Both the position numbers and the translations under genes were made by a program. Positions 8,330 to 16,521 of a DNA stretch of 37,136 nt are shown piece after piece. Numbering within the stretch: the first letter of the stretch is position 1; each line of letters begins with the position of its first letter. Under the pieces are notes generated by a model. That model made no database searches. It was not told where the DNA came from and saw nothing but the letters and a program-made list of their open reading frames with translations. The DNA comes from an uncultured Pelagibacteraceae bacterium (GTDB taxonomy: Bacteria > Pseudomonadota > Alphaproteobacteria > Pelagibacterales > Pelagibacteraceae): contig CACKYY010000011.1 of the NCBI GenBank assembly GCA_902604525.1, positions 1 to 37,136 of the forward strand, read 5' to 3'.

Positions 8330-9529
8330 ATGAAGATATTGTGCGTATTATACGATGATCCTAAAGGTGGAATGCCAAAATCATATCCACTTAGTGATCT
8401 TCCTAAATTAGAAAAATATCCAGATGGAATGACTTTACCAAGTCCAAAAGGTAGGGACTTCACACCAGGTGAATTATTAGGATGTGTTTCAGGAGGATTA
8501 GGATTAAGAAAATATTTAGAGTCTAATGGACATGAATTTGTTGTAACAAATAGTAAAGATGGAGATGGATGTGAAGCAGATAAACATATCATTGATGCAG
8601 ATATTGTTATATCTCAACCATTTTTTCCTTACTATTTAACAAAAGAGAGAATTGCTAAAGCAAAAAATTTAAAAATGGCTATTACTGCTGGAATTGGTTC
8701 AGACCATGTTGATTTACAAGCAGCAATGGATAACAAAATTGATGTAGTGGAAGTTACATTTTGTAATTCAAGATCAGTTGCAGAACATATAGTAATGATG
8801 ATTGTTTCAATGGTAAGAGATTATCACAATCAACATAGGATCGTTAATGAAGGTGGTTGGAATATAGCAGACGCCGTGCAAAGATCTTATGACGTTGAAG
8901 GTATGCATATTGGAACAGTTGCTGCTGGTCGTATAGGATTAGACGCACTTAGAAAGATGAAACCTTTTGATGTACATTTACATTACTTTGATAGACATAA
9001 ACTACCTGACAGTGTTGAAAAGGAATTAAATTTAACTTTTCATGAGTCGGTAGAATCAATGGTTAAAGTCTGTGATGTGGTCACAATAAATTGTCCACTC
9101 CATCCAGAAACTGAAAACCTATTTGATGATGCAATGATAAGTAAAATGAAAAAAGGTGCATACATTGTTAATACTGCTAGAGGTAAAATTTGTAACCGTG
9201 AAGCTATTGCAAAAGCTCTAAAAAGTGGACAATTAAGTGGTTATGCAGGAGACGTTTGGTTTCCGCAGCCAGCTCCAAATGATCATGTTTGGAGAACTAT
9301 GCCCAATCATGGAATGACACCACACACTTCTGGAACTTCATTATCTGCGCAAACGAGATATGCTGATGGTGTAAGAGAAATTTTAGAATGTTTCTTTGCA
9401 GGTAGTGAAATTAGAGATCAATATCTTATTGTTAAAGATGGCCAATTAGCTGGAATGGGCGCTCACTCATACAGTAAAGGATCAGCAACAGGTGGATCTG
9501 AAGAAGCGGCTAAATATAAGAAAAAATAA
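8330..9529 (+). CDS. fdh: NAD-dependent formate dehydrogenase, single-subunit (EC 1.17.1.9)
   Basis: The 399-residue enzyme oxidises formate to CO2 with NAD+ and needs no metal cofactor. It is of the D-2-hydroxyacid dehydrogenase superfamily. Residues match the well-studied Pseudomonas enzyme at identical numbering: Ile122, Asn146, Asp221, Arg284, Asp308, Gln313 and His332 followed by Ser334. The glycine-rich GTVAAGRIG runs from about 195, and the FDRH at 220-223 with Asp221 indicates NAD rather than NADP preference. The segment TAGIGSDHVDL at 119-129 is diagnostic for formate dehydrogenase. A strong AGAGGAG ribosome site lies 8 bases before the ATG. It is monocistronic, flanked by a hairpin downstream. 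In a marine oligotroph it would yield energy from formate made by one-carbon oxidation. Confidence 0.96.
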   Translation: MKILCVLYDDPKGGMPKSYPLSDLPKLEKYPDGMTLPSPKGRDFTPGELLGCVSGGLGLRKYLESNGHEFVVTNSKDGDGCEADKHIIDADIVISQPFFPYYLTKERIAKAKNLKMAITAGIGSDHVDLQAAMDNKIDVVEVTFCNSRSVAEHIVMMIVSMVRDYHNQHRIVNEGGWNIADAVQRSYDVEGMHIGTVAAGRIGLDALRKMKPFDVHLHYFDRHKLPDSVEKELNLTFHESVESMVKVCDVVTINCPLHPETENLFDDAMISKMKKGAYIVNTARGKICNREAIAKALKSGQLSGYAGDVWFPQPAPNDHVWRTMPNHGMTPHTSGTSLSAQTRYADGVREILECFFAGSEIRDQYLIVKDGQLAGMGAHSYSKGSATGGSEEAAKYKKK

Positions 9530-9545
9530 CTTACACTAATACTTA

Positions 9546-9579
9546 TTAAAGGTAGTTTACTAAAAGTAGCTACCTTTAA
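9546..9579. terminator. Hairpin downstream of formate dehydrogenase, likely terminator
   Basis: A perfect 10-base stem, TTAAAGGTAG at 9546-9555 pairing with CTACCTTTAA at 9570-9579, begins 16 bases after the fdh stop codon. The 14-base loop contains a further TACT/AGTA match (9558-9561 with 9565-9568), so an extended stacked hairpin is possible. A T tract follows only at about 9597-9606, not directly next to the stem, so Rho-independent termination is plausible but not textbook. It separates fdh from msrA. Confidence 0.55.
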
Positions 9580-9619
9580 TATCATAGACTAAATTCTTTT
9601 TTTTTGTTTATGATGTTAA

Positions 9620-10195
9620 ATGAAATTTTTAACTATCATAATTTTTATTATATCCTTCTTTACTGCAGCAGAGGCAAACCAAAAAAGTAAGGCATATTTT
9701 GCTGGTGGGTGTTTTTGGTGCATGGAAGAATCCTTTGAAAAATTGAGTGGAGTTGAAAAGGTAATATCGGGTTACTCTGGTGGGACTACAGAAAACCCAA
9801 CCTACAAAGAAGTAGTTTATGGTAAGACAGGCCATTTTGAAGTTGTTGAAATTATCTATGATAAAGAAATTATTTCTTTTAAAGAATTGCTTAATATTTT
9901 TTGGAAAAATATAGATCCCTTCGATCCTTATGGGCAATTTTGTGATAAAGGATATAGCTATAGATCAGTCGCTTTTTATCAAAACAATGAGGAAAAAAAA
10001 CTCATAGAAATTAGTGTTAATGAATTAGAGAAAAAATTTAATAAAGAAATCGTCACTTACGTAAGAAGTTTTGATAAATTTTACCAAGCTGAAGTTTATC
10101 ACCAAGATTTTTATGTAAAAAAATTTCAAAGGTATTTGGAATATAAAAAAGCTTGTAGAAGAGAAGAAATTTTAAACAATATTTGGAACCTATAA
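9620..10195 (+). CDS. msrA: Peptide-methionine (S)-S-oxide reductase MsrA, exported
   Basis: The 191-residue enzyme reduces the S-isomer of methionine sulfoxide in proteins. The active-site GGCFWCMEESFE lies at 29-40 with catalytic Cys31, and the conserved GQFCDKGYSYRS and QAEVYHQDF segments are present. The first ~19 residues form a clear Sec signal (MKFLTIIIFIISFF, then AEA before the mature part), so the protein is most likely periplasmic, where it would repair oxidised envelope proteins. The next gene, selO, starts either inside the last codons or 5 bases after the stop, so the pair is an operon with an oxidative-stress theme. Confidence 0.95.
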   Translation: MKFLTIIIFIISFFTAAEANQKSKAYFAGGCFWCMEESFEKLSGVEKVISGYSGGTTENPTYKEVVYGKTGHFEVVEIIYDKEIISFKELLNIFWKNIDPFDPYGQFCDKGYSYRSVAFYQNNEEKKLIEISVNELEKKFNKEIVTYVRSFDKFYQAEVYHQDFYVKKFQRYLEYKKACRREEILNNIWNL

Positions 10196-11655
10196 AATCT
10201 GTGAAAAACTATATTAAATGGAATTTTGATAATTCTTATTCAAAGTTACCCAAAGCTTTTAAGGAGATTATTAAACCTGTTTCAGTTTTGAAACCTGAGT
10301 TGGTTATCTTAAATGAAAATTTGGCAAAGGAATTAGGGCTTGATTTTTCTAAAATCGAAAAAAATGAATTATCTGCTCTATTTGCGGGAAATATTCTGCC
10401 TGAAGGAACTAGCTCAATTGCTCAAGCTTATGCAGGGCATCAATTTGGACATTTTACAATGTTAGGTGATGGAAGAGCAGTTTTAATCGGTGAGCATATA
10501 ACTAATAAAAAAAAAAGATACGATATTCAATTCAAAGGATCTGGTAGGACTTCATTTTCAAGAGGCGGTGATGGTCGTGCAGCTTTAGGGCCAATGCTAA
10601 GAGAATATATTATTAGTGAGGCCATAAACTCATTAAATATTCCTACAACTAGAAGTCTTGCTGTCACTAAAACTGGAGAAAAGGTTGTAAGGGAAAATTT
10701 ATTAGATGGTGCAATATTAACTAGAGTTGCCTCTAGTCATATTCGAGTTGGCACATTTCAATACATCGCTGCAAAACAAAATATTGATGAATTGAAAATG
10801 TTACTTGATTATACAGTTGATAGACATTATCCAGAAATTAAATCTTCTAAAACAAAAGCTGTAGATTTGTTAAATTTAGTAATTGAAAAACAATGTCAGC
10901 TAATAGTTAATTGGATGCGAGTTGGATTTATTCATGGAGTAATGAATACCGATAACATGACAATTTCAGGGGAAACTATAGATTATGGACCCTGTGCTTT
11001 TATGGATTACTATGATCCTAAAACTGTTTTTAGTTCAATCGATAAGTTTGGAAGATATGCATTTTCTAATCAGCCAGCAATTGCAAAATGGAATTTAGCT
11101 CGATTTGCTGAATGTTTGATCCCTCTAATTGATGAAGACGAAGAACAGGCTATTAAAACTGCAACTAAAATTATTGATAATTTTCAAAATATCTATGAAA
11201 AAAAATGGTTGAATATGATGAAATCTAAACTTGGTTTGGTGGGTGATAATAAAGATGACTTAAAACTGATTAATTCTTTACTTAATTGGATGGAAAAAAA
11301 TAAAGCTGATTACACAAATACATTTTGTTTTTTGATGGGAATTTATGATGGTGATGAAATTTATAAAAATAAAAGTTTCAAAGACTGGTTAGATGCATGG
11401 AAAAATAGATCAAGTTTAAAGAATTCTAACAAAGAAAAACAATTTGAACTAATGAAAAAAGTCAATCCAGTCATCATTCCTAGAAATCATAAAGTAGAAG
11501 AGGCTTTATCCAATGCAGAGAAAAATAATTATAAAACTCTTAATATATTATTGTCAGTAATTCAAAACCCATATGACCCTAAAGTCGATATTTTAAAATT
11601 TCAAACACCTGCACCAGCATCAAAAGAGAAGTATCAAACTTTTTGTGGGACTTAA
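10183..11655 (+). CDS. selO: Protein adenylyltransferase SelO (YdiU/UPF0061 family)
   Basis: SelO is a pseudokinase that transfers AMP to hydroxyl side chains of redox proteins. The 490-residue protein has the family blocks KGSGRTSFSRGGDGRA at 118-133 (Lys118), SEAINSLNIPTTRSLAV, and HGVMNTDNMTI at 251-261 followed by DYGP at 267. Asp257 and Asp267 have the ten-residue spacing of the two catalytic Asp in characterised bacterial SelO. It ends in FCGT, with Cys third from the end, the position of selenocysteine in vertebrate SelO. The start is uncertain: TTG at 10183 overlaps msrA by 13 bases, or GTG at 10201 lies 5 bases after the msrA stop; neither has a strong ribosome site. The stop is 2 bases from a convergent gene. 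Confidence 0.95.
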   Translation: MEPIKSVKNYIKWNFDNSYSKLPKAFKEIIKPVSVLKPELVILNENLAKELGLDFSKIEKNELSALFAGNILPEGTSSIAQAYAGHQFGHFTMLGDGRAVLIGEHITNKKKRYDIQFKGSGRTSFSRGGDGRAALGPMLREYIISEAINSLNIPTTRSLAVTKTGEKVVRENLLDGAILTRVASSHIRVGTFQYIAAKQNIDELKMLLDYTVDRHYPEIKSSKTKAVDLLNLVIEKQCQLIVNWMRVGFIHGVMNTDNMTISGETIDYGPCAFMDYYDPKTVFSSIDKFGRYAFSNQPAIAKWNLARFAECLIPLIDEDEEQAIKTATKIIDNFQNIYEKKWLNMMKSKLGLVGDNKDDLKLINSLLNWMEKNKADYTNTFCFLMGIYDGDEIYKNKSFKDWLDAWKNRSSLKNSNKEKQFELMKKVNPVIIPRNHKVEEALSNAEKNNYKTLNILLSVIQNPYDPKVDILKFQTPAPASKEKYQTFCGT

Positions 11656-11657
11656 AA

Positions 11658-12761
11658 TTACAATACGTATGGTTCTGGCCTTGCGCTATTACCTAACACT
11701 CTTTCAACTGAAAAATCACTAATATCAATTGTTTGGTAAGATCCCGTTGTAATTAATTCTGTTAATGCTCTTCCAATACCAGGCGCTTGCATTAATCCCC
11801 GTCCAGTGAAACCAGATGCCATATAAACATTTTCATATTTTGGATGCTTACCAACCACCGCATTGTTATCTAATTTATTACAATCATAATATCCAGCCCA
11901 TCCACCTGTTAGTTTTAGTTCTTCAAAAGCTGGAATTCTTTTTGCTAATGCTGGCCAAACTAATTCTTCAAAATCATTCCATGCTGGTTCTAAATCATTA
12001 GCGTCAAACACAGAAATAGGGGATCCGGCTAGGTATTCACCACCCTCTGGTCTCCAATAAACACCTGTTGTTAGATCCCCTGTTAGGGGCATTTCTTTAA
12101 TATATTTTGGACATTTAACCCTAAATACTGTGTGTTTTTGTGGTACTACAGGAATATCTTTAAGTAATTTTTTTGTCCAACACCCTGCAGCAGAAACGAT
12201 GGTCTTAGCATTAACTTCAGAAATGTTTTTAATTTCTCCTTTAATAAATTCAGCTCCAAGCTCAATTGCTTTACTTTTTAAAGCGGTATGAAAAAGAAAA
12301 GGGTCAATCCAGCCTTCAGTTTGGTTATCGGTATAAGTTGCTGTTTCTATTCCCTCATTATTTATATAGGGAAATATATCTGATAATTCTGAACCTTTGA
12401 TATTTTTTGTTCCTGCTTCACACTTTTTATGATTTTCTAATGCTCGGTATTGTTCTTCGGCATGTTCAGGTCCAAACATTAATAAATAACCATTTGTTAC
12501 CATACTAGCAGTAGGGTTTGGATTTTTTTCAGTTTTTAATAATTGTGGGATTTGATTAATAAATTCTCTAGCAAATTTTCCTAATAGAATATTTTCTTTT
12601 TGGAAAAATTGTCTTCTAAACCCACCTAAAGATAATGGGAATGATGCAGTTTTGTATGTTGGGTCTCTCTCGATTACTTTAACTTTTCTGCCCTCTTTAG
12701 ATAAAAAATAGGCTGTTGCTGCCCCAATAATTCCACCACCTATTACTACAACGTCATCCAT
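11658..12761 (-). CDS. FAD-dependent oxidoreductase, DAO family (FOXRED1/sarcosine oxidase-like)
   Basis: The 367-residue protein opens with a Rossmann FAD-binding motif, VIGGGIIGAATA at 6-17 and the ribose-binding VIERD at 29-33. A substrate-cavity region with SLGGFRRQFF follows, and the C-terminal FAD clamp YMASGFTGRGLMQAPGIGRA closes the fold. The DAO superfamily oxidises secondary or tertiary amines and amino acids such as sarcosine, dimethylglycine or D-amino acids. The overall pattern is closest to sarcosine/dimethylglycine oxidase-like and FOXRED1 proteins. With the gcv genes nearby, N-methylglycine would be a sensible substrate, but that is an inference. The gene begins 1 base after the tspO stop on the same strand. 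Confidence 0.85.
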   Translation of the reverse strand: MDDVVVIGGGIIGAATAYFLSKEGRKVKVIERDPTYKTASFPLSLGGFRRQFFQKENILLGKFAREFINQIPQLLKTEKNPNPTASMVTNGYLLMFGPEHAEEQYRALENHKKCEAGTKNIKGSELSDIFPYINNEGIETATYTDNQTEGWIDPFLFHTALKSKAIELGAEFIKGEIKNISEVNAKTIVSAAGCWTKKLLKDIPVVPQKHTVFRVKCPKYIKEMPLTGDLTTGVYWRPEGGEYLAGSPISVFDANDLEPAWNDFEELVWPALAKRIPAFEELKLTGGWAGYYDCNKLDNNAVVGKHPKYENVYMASGFTGRGLMQAPGIGRALTELITTGSYQTIDISDFSVERVLGNSARPEPYVL

Positions 12762-12762
12762 A

Positions 12763-13230
12763 TTAATTTATCATTATAAGATTAACATTGAGGAATAGTG
12801 CAAAGCTACACCAAAGTAAATAAGGAATCATTAAATAGGAACTAACTACATTGACACGATTAAATCTTAAAATGAGATTAATTATCAGTCCAATTAATAA
12901 AATTAATATAAATAAAGCTAAAACCATGTTGTGAAAAACAAAGAAAACTACACTCCAAGTTGTATTGAAAGATAGATGAATTAAATAAACATAAACAGTA
13001 TTTTTATCCCGACTTTTTGAGTGCCAAAATAACCATATTGCAAGTGTCATCATCAAATACAATGTCGTCCACACTGGTCCAAAAACCCAATCTGGAGGAT
13101 TAAATGCTGGTTTATTCAATAATGAATACCATGGCTCTTTATAATTAATTGTTGCGAAGCTTCCAATAGCTGAAGCTCCAAAAGTAACCAGAAGAAAAGA
13201 TATAAAAGTTAAAAATTTATATTTAAACAT
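12763..13230 (-). CDS. tspO: TspO/MBR family tryptophan-rich sensory protein
   Basis: The 155-residue membrane protein has five predicted helices and the TspO hallmarks: FGASAIGSFATI in helix 1, the loop KEPWYSLLNKPAFNPPDWVF at about 31-50, and WTTLYLMMTLAIWLFW in helix 2, with several conserved Trp. TspO proteins bind porphyrins and, in Rhodobacter, modulate photosynthesis genes in response to oxygen and light. In this window it sits back to back with an SDR gene, 23 bases apart, and next to a lipid-modification cluster of the type seen in singlet-oxygen responses. A FAD oxidoreductase follows 1 base after its stop. Confidence 0.93.
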   Translation of the reverse strand: MFKYKFLTFISFLLVTFGASAIGSFATINYKEPWYSLLNKPAFNPPDWVFGPVWTTLYLMMTLAIWLFWHSKSRDKNTVYVYLIHLSFNTTWSVVFFVFHNMVLALFILILLIGLIINLILRFNRVNVVSSYLMIPYLLWCSFALFLNVNLIMIN

Positions 13231-13253
13231 GTTAGTAATATATACGATTAACT

Positions 13254-14012
13254 ATGAATAAAAAAACAATATGGATCACAGGCGGTAGTACAGGTATCGG
13301 TAAGGCCCTAGCTATTAAATTTTCTAGCAAAGGATGGAATGTTGCAGTTTCTGCTAGGAGAGTAGAATTATTAAATGAACTTTGTGATCAATATGAGAAT
13401 ATTACAGCTTTTCCTTTAGATGTTACTCATAAAGAAAATTGTTTTGAGGTATTCAATGAAATTAAAAATAAATTTAATGATATCGATATTTGTTTTTTTT
13501 CAACAGGGACATGGAACCCTAAAAAAGAAAAAGATATTGATGTAGAACAAATGGAAGAGGTATTTAAAGTTAATTTTTTTGGGACTGTAAATACCATTAA
13601 AGCTGTTGAACAACACTTTAAAGACAGAAAAAATGGTGTTATTACTATAGTTTCCTCTATCGCTGGTTACAGGGGACTTCCTAATTCTACAGGCTATGGT
13701 CCATCTAAATCTGCATTAAATAATTTAGCTGAAAGCCTATATTTTGATTTTAAGAGATCTAACGTCCGTGTTTGTTTAGTATCACCTGGATTTATAAAAA
13801 CTCCCATGACAGATAAAAATGATTTTAAAATGCCTTTTTTAAAGACACCAGAATATGCTGCAGATCAAATTTATGATGGTTTAGTTAATAAAAAATCTTT
13901 TGAAATTCATTTTCCAAAAGCACTTACAGTTACACTTAAAATTTTAAGTTTTCTGCCTAGCAAGTTATATTTTAATTTATTAGGTCGATTTACAAAATAT
14001 CAAAAGAAATAA
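13254..14012 (+). CDS. SDR family NAD(P)-dependent oxidoreductase
   Basis: The 252-residue protein is a classical short-chain dehydrogenase. The cofactor motif TGGSTGIG lies at 9-16, SARR at 33-36 with Arg suggests NADP(H), and the catalytic Ser/Tyr/Lys set is IVSSIAG (about 132-138), Tyr148 and Lys152 in YGPSKSAL. The PGFIKTPM segment after it is also normal. It reduces or oxidises an alcohol/ketone, substrate unknown. It is convergent with a DUF3833 gene with no base between the two stops, and divergent from tspO across 23 bases. SDR genes of this kind often accompany the FAD oxidoreductase-DUF1365-CFA genes, which lie just beyond, so it may act on the same lipid. Confidence 0.92.
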   Translation: MNKKTIWITGGSTGIGKALAIKFSSKGWNVAVSARRVELLNELCDQYENITAFPLDVTHKENCFEVFNEIKNKFNDIDICFFSTGTWNPKKEKDIDVEQMEEVFKVNFFGTVNTIKAVEQHFKDRKNGVITIVSSIAGYRGLPNSTGYGPSKSALNNLAESLYFDFKRSNVRVCLVSPGFIKTPMTDKNDFKMPFLKTPEYAADQIYDGLVNKKSFEIHFPKALTVTLKILSFLPSKLYFNLLGRFTKYQKK

Positions 14013-14561
14013 TTAATCTTTAACAAATACTACAGTCAGCTCAGCAACTTTAAAACCAAATTTTGTCATTGTAGCTCTATTGATTGCAACGCGGTCATCT
14101 TGTTTAAAAATCCAATCATCAAATGTGATTTTTAATTCTCTTCCTTTTACCGGAACTAATAAAACATATTCAAATTTAAAGGCTGGACCATATGAATAAC
14201 CTTTGGCTTTACCTACAACATCTCCTGCAGTTCCCTCATAATTATGCTCATCAATTTTATTTATTGTCCATTCTCTATCTTGGACTTCGCCATCATCCCA
14301 ATTAAATTTTTCTTTTAAGACTAATTGTTTGCCATCCCATGTCCCATTTAAATCAGCATTAAACTGTCTAGTAACTTTACCTGATCTATTTTGTAAAACA
14401 CCCCATGCCTTAACATTTCCACTTAAATATTCTTCAATTATCAATCTTGGTTCTTTATTTTTAAAATCTTCTGGTTTCATAGCGCTATTATTTGAACAAC
14501 TTGTAATTAAGAAAGCACAAATTATCAATAAAATAGATTTAATTGTTTTTATATTTTGCAT
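14013..14561 (-). CDS. DUF3833 family lipoprotein
   Basis: The 182-residue protein begins with a lipoprotein signal: a hydrophobic stretch and the lipobox LITSCS with Cys22. The mature part is beta-rich with KVTRQFNADLNGTWDG, then LKEKFNWDDGEVQDREW and FDDWIFKQDDRVAINRATM, which I recognise as the DUF3833 family. It is likely lipid-anchored in the outer or inner membrane facing the periplasm. It lies 17 bases after the CFA-synthase-like gene and closes the minus-strand run that begins at the glycine riboswitch. DUF3833 genes recur beside DUF1365 and CFA-like genes in proteobacteria, so a role in handling the modified lipid is likely, but no activity is known. Confidence 0.87.
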   Translation of the reverse strand: MQNIKTIKSILLIICAFLITSCSNNSAMKPEDFKNKEPRLIIEEYLSGNVKAWGVLQNRSGKVTRQFNADLNGTWDGKQLVLKEKFNWDDGEVQDREWTINKIDEHNYEGTAGDVVGKAKGYSYGPAFKFEYVLLVPVKGRELKITFDDWIFKQDDRVAINRATMTKFGFKVAELTVVFVKD

Positions 14562-14578
14562 AAATGTCCTTTTATCAG

Positions 14579-15757
14579 TTATTTGTTTTGAAGTGAAAAT
14601 TGAATTAGATCTATATTCTTTGATTTAAAGCCAGCTTCACAATAAGATAAATAAAATTCCCACATTCTCTTAAATTTTAAATCAAAACCTTGATTTTTAA
14701 TTAACTCCCATTTTTTGATAAATTGATTCCTCCAAATTTCTAAAGTATCAGCATAGTGATCTGCATATGAGATATATGAGTTAATTGTCAGTCCATTATC
14801 TGAAACATATCTATTTATGCTGTTTTTATTGGGAAGAAATCCTCCAGGAAAGATATATTTTTGAATAAAATCTTGTTTATTTTTATATCTATCAAACAAA
14901 TTGTCATCAATTGTTATTGCTTGAATAGCTGCTTTACCGCCTCCTGATAAATTATTTTTGATAGTTCTAAAATATCCATCAAGATAATTTTGCCCAACAG
15001 CTTCGATCATTTCTATTGAAGCAATAGAATTATATTTTCCTTGTAAATCTCTATAATCTTTTATCTCAATATTAACTTTTTCATTTAAACCACATTTGTG
15101 AATTCGCTCTTTGGCATATTCAAATTGTTTTTTTGAAATAGTAATGCAATCAAGTTTTACGTCATATTTTTTACCTATATACTCAGCAAAACCACCCCAT
15201 CCACAACCAATTTCTAAAACTTTATCGCCATTATTCGGTTTAATAAGGTCAATTAATTTTTGATATTTATTGTTTTGTGCTTCAGATAAGTTTTTTGTAT
15301 TTTTATTAAATATAGCACTTGAATACGTTAAAGTATCATCAAGCCATAGTGAAAAAAATTCGTTTCCTAAGTCATAGTGCTTAGCGATATTCTCCTTACT
15401 CCTACTCTTGGTGTTTTTAATGATTTTATTTTTAATATAATTAATTAAAGGAATATCAAGTAAACCTGAAAACCTGTGAATAATTTTTATATTTCTTGCG
15501 GTAAGCTCAATCAAATTTGAGAGATTGTCTGTTTCAAATTCACCTCTCATGTAAGATTCAGCAAAACCAATACTTCCACCACGTATTAAATTATAATTAA
15601 AATATGGTTTTTTAATAATTATATTAGCACTAAGTGGTTCTTCTTGGTTTCCAAATTTGAGAAGTTCTCCATCAAAGGTTTTAATCTCGAGATAACCATA
15701 GTCAATCTTACTCAAAAAATTAAAAACTAATTTATCTGATATTTTATTTAAAAACAT
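14579..15757 (-). CDS. Cyclopropane-fatty-acid-synthase-like SAM methyltransferase
   Basis: The 392-residue protein belongs to the CFA synthase/mycolic acid methyltransferase family, which methylates double bonds of unsaturated phospholipid acyl chains with SAM. The N-terminal ~115 residues form the lipid-binding domain, then KHYDLGNEFFSLWLDDTLTY at 126-145 and the SAM motif VLEIGCGWGGF at 180-190. SIEMIEAVGQNY and the C-terminal YLSYCEAGF are also family hallmarks. The start ATG shares one base with the DUF1365 stop. In Rhodobacter, close relatives in the same gene context contribute to methylated and furan-containing fatty acids. Whether this one makes a cyclopropane ring or a methyl branch cannot be told from sequence alone. 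Confidence 0.9.
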   Translation of the reverse strand: MFLNKISDKLVFNFLSKIDYGYLEIKTFDGELLKFGNQEEPLSANIIIKKPYFNYNLIRGGSIGFAESYMRGEFETDNLSNLIELTARNIKIIHRFSGLLDIPLINYIKNKIIKNTKSRSKENIAKHYDLGNEFFSLWLDDTLTYSSAIFNKNTKNLSEAQNNKYQKLIDLIKPNNGDKVLEIGCGWGGFAEYIGKKYDVKLDCITISKKQFEYAKERIHKCGLNEKVNIEIKDYRDLQGKYNSIASIEMIEAVGQNYLDGYFRTIKNNLSGGGKAAIQAITIDDNLFDRYKNKQDFIQKYIFPGGFLPNKNSINRYVSDNGLTINSYISYADHYADTLEIWRNQFIKKWELIKNQGFDLKFKRMWEFYLSYCEAGFKSKNIDLIQFSLQNK

Positions 15758-16521
15758 TAATTCTCAACTGTTAAATTATTTTTAATATTAAATTTTTTTT
15801 TAACTAATCTTATTCCTTTTAACCATAATTTGAACGCTTCAAAATGTATCGCAGAAATAATTTTTAAAGTCATTAAAGGATGTTTTAGATAAGATCTAAT
15901 TAATTGTGAACTATTTAGGTCATTTCTTACACCATCTTGAGAAGCAAACAAAATCTTTCCATCTTTATCATATTGATCAATAATTATGGATAATTTATCT
16001 CCTGGTTTTAATATTTTAAAAAAGTACTGACAGTCCATTTCGATAAATGGAGATACATGAAATTTCTTTGAGCAATTATTCTTTATTAAATTATTTTTAT
16101 TATCCACCCTAAATACATAAGTATGTTGCTCTCCAAAAGTATTTTTTACTTCATATAAAATTGATACCAATTGTTCTTGATTGTCGTAAACAAAAAAAAT
16201 ACTAAGAGGATTAAATACATATCCTAATATTCTTGGGTAACACAAAAGTTTAATTTTAATATTTTCTGAATTAATATTATATTGTTTCAAGTTTTTTTTT
16301 ACCCATTTAGTAAGTGATGAACCGTCTCTTTCTCCATGATCTTTTTCTTGAAAACTGATTAAATTAAAACGATTTAGAGAAAAAAATCTTATTTTATCAC
16401 TTAACATCTCAAGTTCAGATAAATCTATCAACAATGAAAAAACTTTATATTTAAAGAAATGCTCTTTAGGTTTAAATCGTTTATGGATTACTGTTCCAGT
16501 ATAGATACAAGAGTTAATCAT
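15757..16521 (-). CDS. DUF1365 family protein
   Basis: The 254-residue protein shows the DUF1365 pattern: IYTGTVIHKRFKPKEHFFKYKVF at the start, a central YPRILGYVFNPLSIFFVYD and a GEQHTYVF segment, then FHVSPFIEMDCQYFF. The function of the family is unknown; it is found almost always between a FAD amine-oxidase-like gene and a CFA synthase-like gene, as here. It overlaps the upstream FAD oxidoreductase by 8 bases and the downstream CFA-like gene by 1 base, so the three are translationally coupled. No signal peptide or membrane helix is evident, so it is probably cytoplasmic or peripheral to the membrane where the lipid is modified. Confidence 0.9.
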   Translation of the reverse strand: MINSCIYTGTVIHKRFKPKEHFFKYKVFSLLIDLSELEMLSDKIRFFSLNRFNLISFQEKDHGERDGSSLTKWVKKNLKQYNINSENIKIKLLCYPRILGYVFNPLSIFFVYDNQEQLVSILYEVKNTFGEQHTYVFRVDNKNNLIKNNCSKKFHVSPFIEMDCQYFFKILKPGDKLSIIIDQYDKDGKILFASQDGVRNDLNSSQLIRSYLKHPLMTLKIISAIHFEAFKLWLKGIRLVKKKFNIKNNLTVEN

